Positions 63,111 to 64,000 of a stretch of DNA of 64,000 nt are shown here, piece after piece. This DNA is from Shimia sediminis. Its GTDB lineage: Bacteria > Pseudomonadota > Alphaproteobacteria > Rhodobacterales > Rhodobacteraceae. Where the stretch lies: the NCBI RefSeq assembly GCF_003990645.1, contig NZ_RYZK01000010.1, positions 1-64,000 on the forward strand, written 5' to 3'. Under the pieces are notes generated by a model. That model searched no databases and was not told the origin of the DNA. It saw nothing but the letters and a program-made list of their open reading frames with translations. Made by a program: the position numbers and the translations under genes. Positions within the stretch are counted from its first letter, which is position 1. The number at the start of each line of letters is the position of its first letter.

Positions 63111-63431
63111 ATGCGAGATTTCGTTGATGGAACGGCTTTTAACAATGAACAGGGCAACCGCGCGCGCAAACTGTTTGCCGCCGTGGTCCTGGCCGCTCTG
63201 GATGACGCCATTGCCGACGACAAGAAGTACGGCAACGGTCCTGAACAAATCGCCCGCTGGGCACGGTCGCGCGATGGCCGCGAAGTGCTGAGCTGTGCCG
63301 GAATCGACCCCAACGAACGCGTTGTTTCGGGTCTGATGGAATTTGTCGGCAAAGGTGTCCGCACCTCGGTCGCGCTGTCGCGCGAAGAGAGCGAACGTCG
63401 CAACGCCGCGCAGCAGGCCGAAGCCGCCTGA
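63111..63431 (+). CDS. DUF6280 family protein
   Basis: A 106-residue soluble helical protein (MRDFVDGTAFNNEQGNRARKLFAAVVLAALDDAI), highly conserved in Rhodobacteraceae with no known role. AAGGACG precedes the ATG. It is divergent from efp, with about 220 bases between them, and ends with a strong terminator. Confidence 0.85.
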   Translation: MRDFVDGTAFNNEQGNRARKLFAAVVLAALDDAIADDKKYGNGPEQIARWARSRDGREVLSCAGIDPNERVVSGLMEFVGKGVRTSVALSREESERRNAAQQAEAA

Positions 63432-63461
63432 TTTTCGGCCAACGCCGAACTGCAAAAAACA

Positions 63462-63490
63462 AAAGCGTGCCGGCTGGCACGCTTTTTCTT
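63462..63490 (+). terminator. Terminator after the DUF6280 gene
   Basis: A 10-bp stem AAAGCGTGCC (63462-63471) with GGCACGCTTT (63476-63485), a 4-nt loop and a T-rich tail. It can also act for the convergent gene because of the A-run on the left. Confidence 0.9.
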
Positions 63491-63527
63491 TTGCGGTTTC
63501 GTTATGACGTTAGGTCAAGTGGTCGGA

Positions 63528-64000
63528 TCACTCCAGGTCGTGCGCGGCAAGTGCTCGGTGAATCTCGCGGCGTACCAGTTTGCGCACGTTGCGCGTGATG
63601 CGTTCGCCCAAGGCACCTTGGAGTTCCTGACGCACGATGTCGCTGACAAGTTCGCGCAGCATCGTTTCGTCCAGCATGACCGTATCATCGCTGTCAAAGT
63701 CTTCGAGCTCGGGCGCGATGGATTCTTCCACGACCTCTTCGACATAAGCTGACGCCTCGGCCTCGATCTGGCTGGCCATCATCTCGATAGGGTCCAAGGC
63801 CTGCTCTTCGAAGTCGGGATCAGCGTCAGGCTCTGTCTCAGAGGCATCCACAATCTCCGCGTCGTCTGCGATATCTTCAGCCTCGGGCATTTCCACGGCC
63901 CGGGACCGCAGGAAGGCGGGCATTTCGAACCCGTCCGCTACCGGCGCTTCGACTTCGACGTCTTCCGCAAAGCTGGCCTCGTCCAGATCAGCCACTTCGT
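63528..64000 (-). CDS. Partial acidic protein, PopZ-like C-terminal region
   Basis: Only the C-terminal 157 residues are inside the window, because the frame is open to the edge. The first 100 residues are Glu/Asp/Ala-rich, low in complexity and probably disordered. The last 50 form amphipathic helices (MLRELVSDIVRQELQGALGERI and NVRKLVRREIHRALA). Acidic linker plus short C-terminal oligomerising helices is the plan of PopZ, the polar scaffold protein of alphaproteobacteria, and the LVRREI end is similar. Without the N-terminal helix this remains a suggestion. Confidence 0.5.
   Translation of the reverse strand, partial: EVADLDEASFAEDVEVEAPVADGFEMPAFLRSRAVEMPEAEDIADDAEIVDASETEPDADPDFEEQALDPIEMMASQIEAEASAYVEEVVEESIAPELEDFDSDDTVMLDETMLRELVSDIVRQELQGALGERITRNVRKLVRREIHRALAAHDLE

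Noticed and set aside
1-64000. CRISPR arrays, tRNA or rRNA genes, prophage and insertion sequences
   Set aside because: No regularly spaced direct repeats, cloverleaf-like segments, integrase, capsid or transposase motifs were seen on either strand.

Overview
The window looks like chromosomal DNA of a marine Roseobacter-group alphaproteobacterium (Rhodobacteraceae). Supporting signs are high GC (roughly 60-63 % by eye), GTG starts and 1-4 nt overlapping gene junctions, a gcvTHP operon behind a tandem glycine riboswitch, the DUF6280 and DUF2892 small proteins, a two-gene PreT/PreA dihydropyrimidine dehydrogenase, a discriminating GltX-type paralogue and the tesA/ybbA/ybbP divergon. No rRNA, tRNA, CRISPR array, prophage or intact insertion sequence was found.

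Layout. 0-7 kb: small hypothetical genes, an orphan BrnA-like antitoxin, then a three-gene operon for a 2-oxoacid oxidoreductase (flavoprotein/iron-sulfur subunit, fused gamma-alpha subunit, beta subunit). 7-9 kb: thioesterase, geranylgeranyl-reductase-like flavoprotein, thioredoxin 2. 9-23 kb: a large reductive pyrimidine catabolism locus. It holds an NMT1/THI5-type ABC importer, dihydropyrimidinase, a carbamoyl-amino-acid hydrolase, two tandem RutR-like TetR regulators and PreA/PreT, interrupted by a DMT exporter and an A/T-richer lipase-like gene. 23-34 kb: cold-shock protein, a SRAP protein lacking the catalytic Cys, tesA/ybbA/ybbP, a lipid-type hydrolase plus acyltransferase pair, a sulfotransferase, and a hydrolase with a divergent AraC regulator. 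34-39 kb: glycine cleavage system. 39-49 kb: NsrR-like regulator, gltX, a metallo-beta-lactamase-fold protein, a LysR-controlled oxygenase pair and a membrane LytTR regulator. 49-64 kb: valS, an MFS pump, crotonase, two PLP aminotransferases, an MsbA-type exporter, a glycosyltransferase, ygfZ, a fructosamine-kinase-like gene, efp, DUF6280 and a truncated acidic protein that may be PopZ-like.

How the parts fit. The hyuC-hydA-membrane protein-ABC run reads as one minus-strand operon for taking up and opening reduced pyrimidines or hydantoin-like rings. PreT/PreA would carry out the first reduction. Two palindromes matching the RutR box sit between hyuC and the first tetR gene, and a weaker one lies upstream of preT, so the split halves are probably co-regulated.

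Features not explained by genes: four exact copies of a 28-bp palindrome at gene ends, an 11-bp tandem repeat found both between genes and in frame inside valS, a double palindrome after ybbP, and two copies of a GC-rich gene-end element. All calls come from reading the sequence. No database search was run, and substrate assignments are inferences unless stated.
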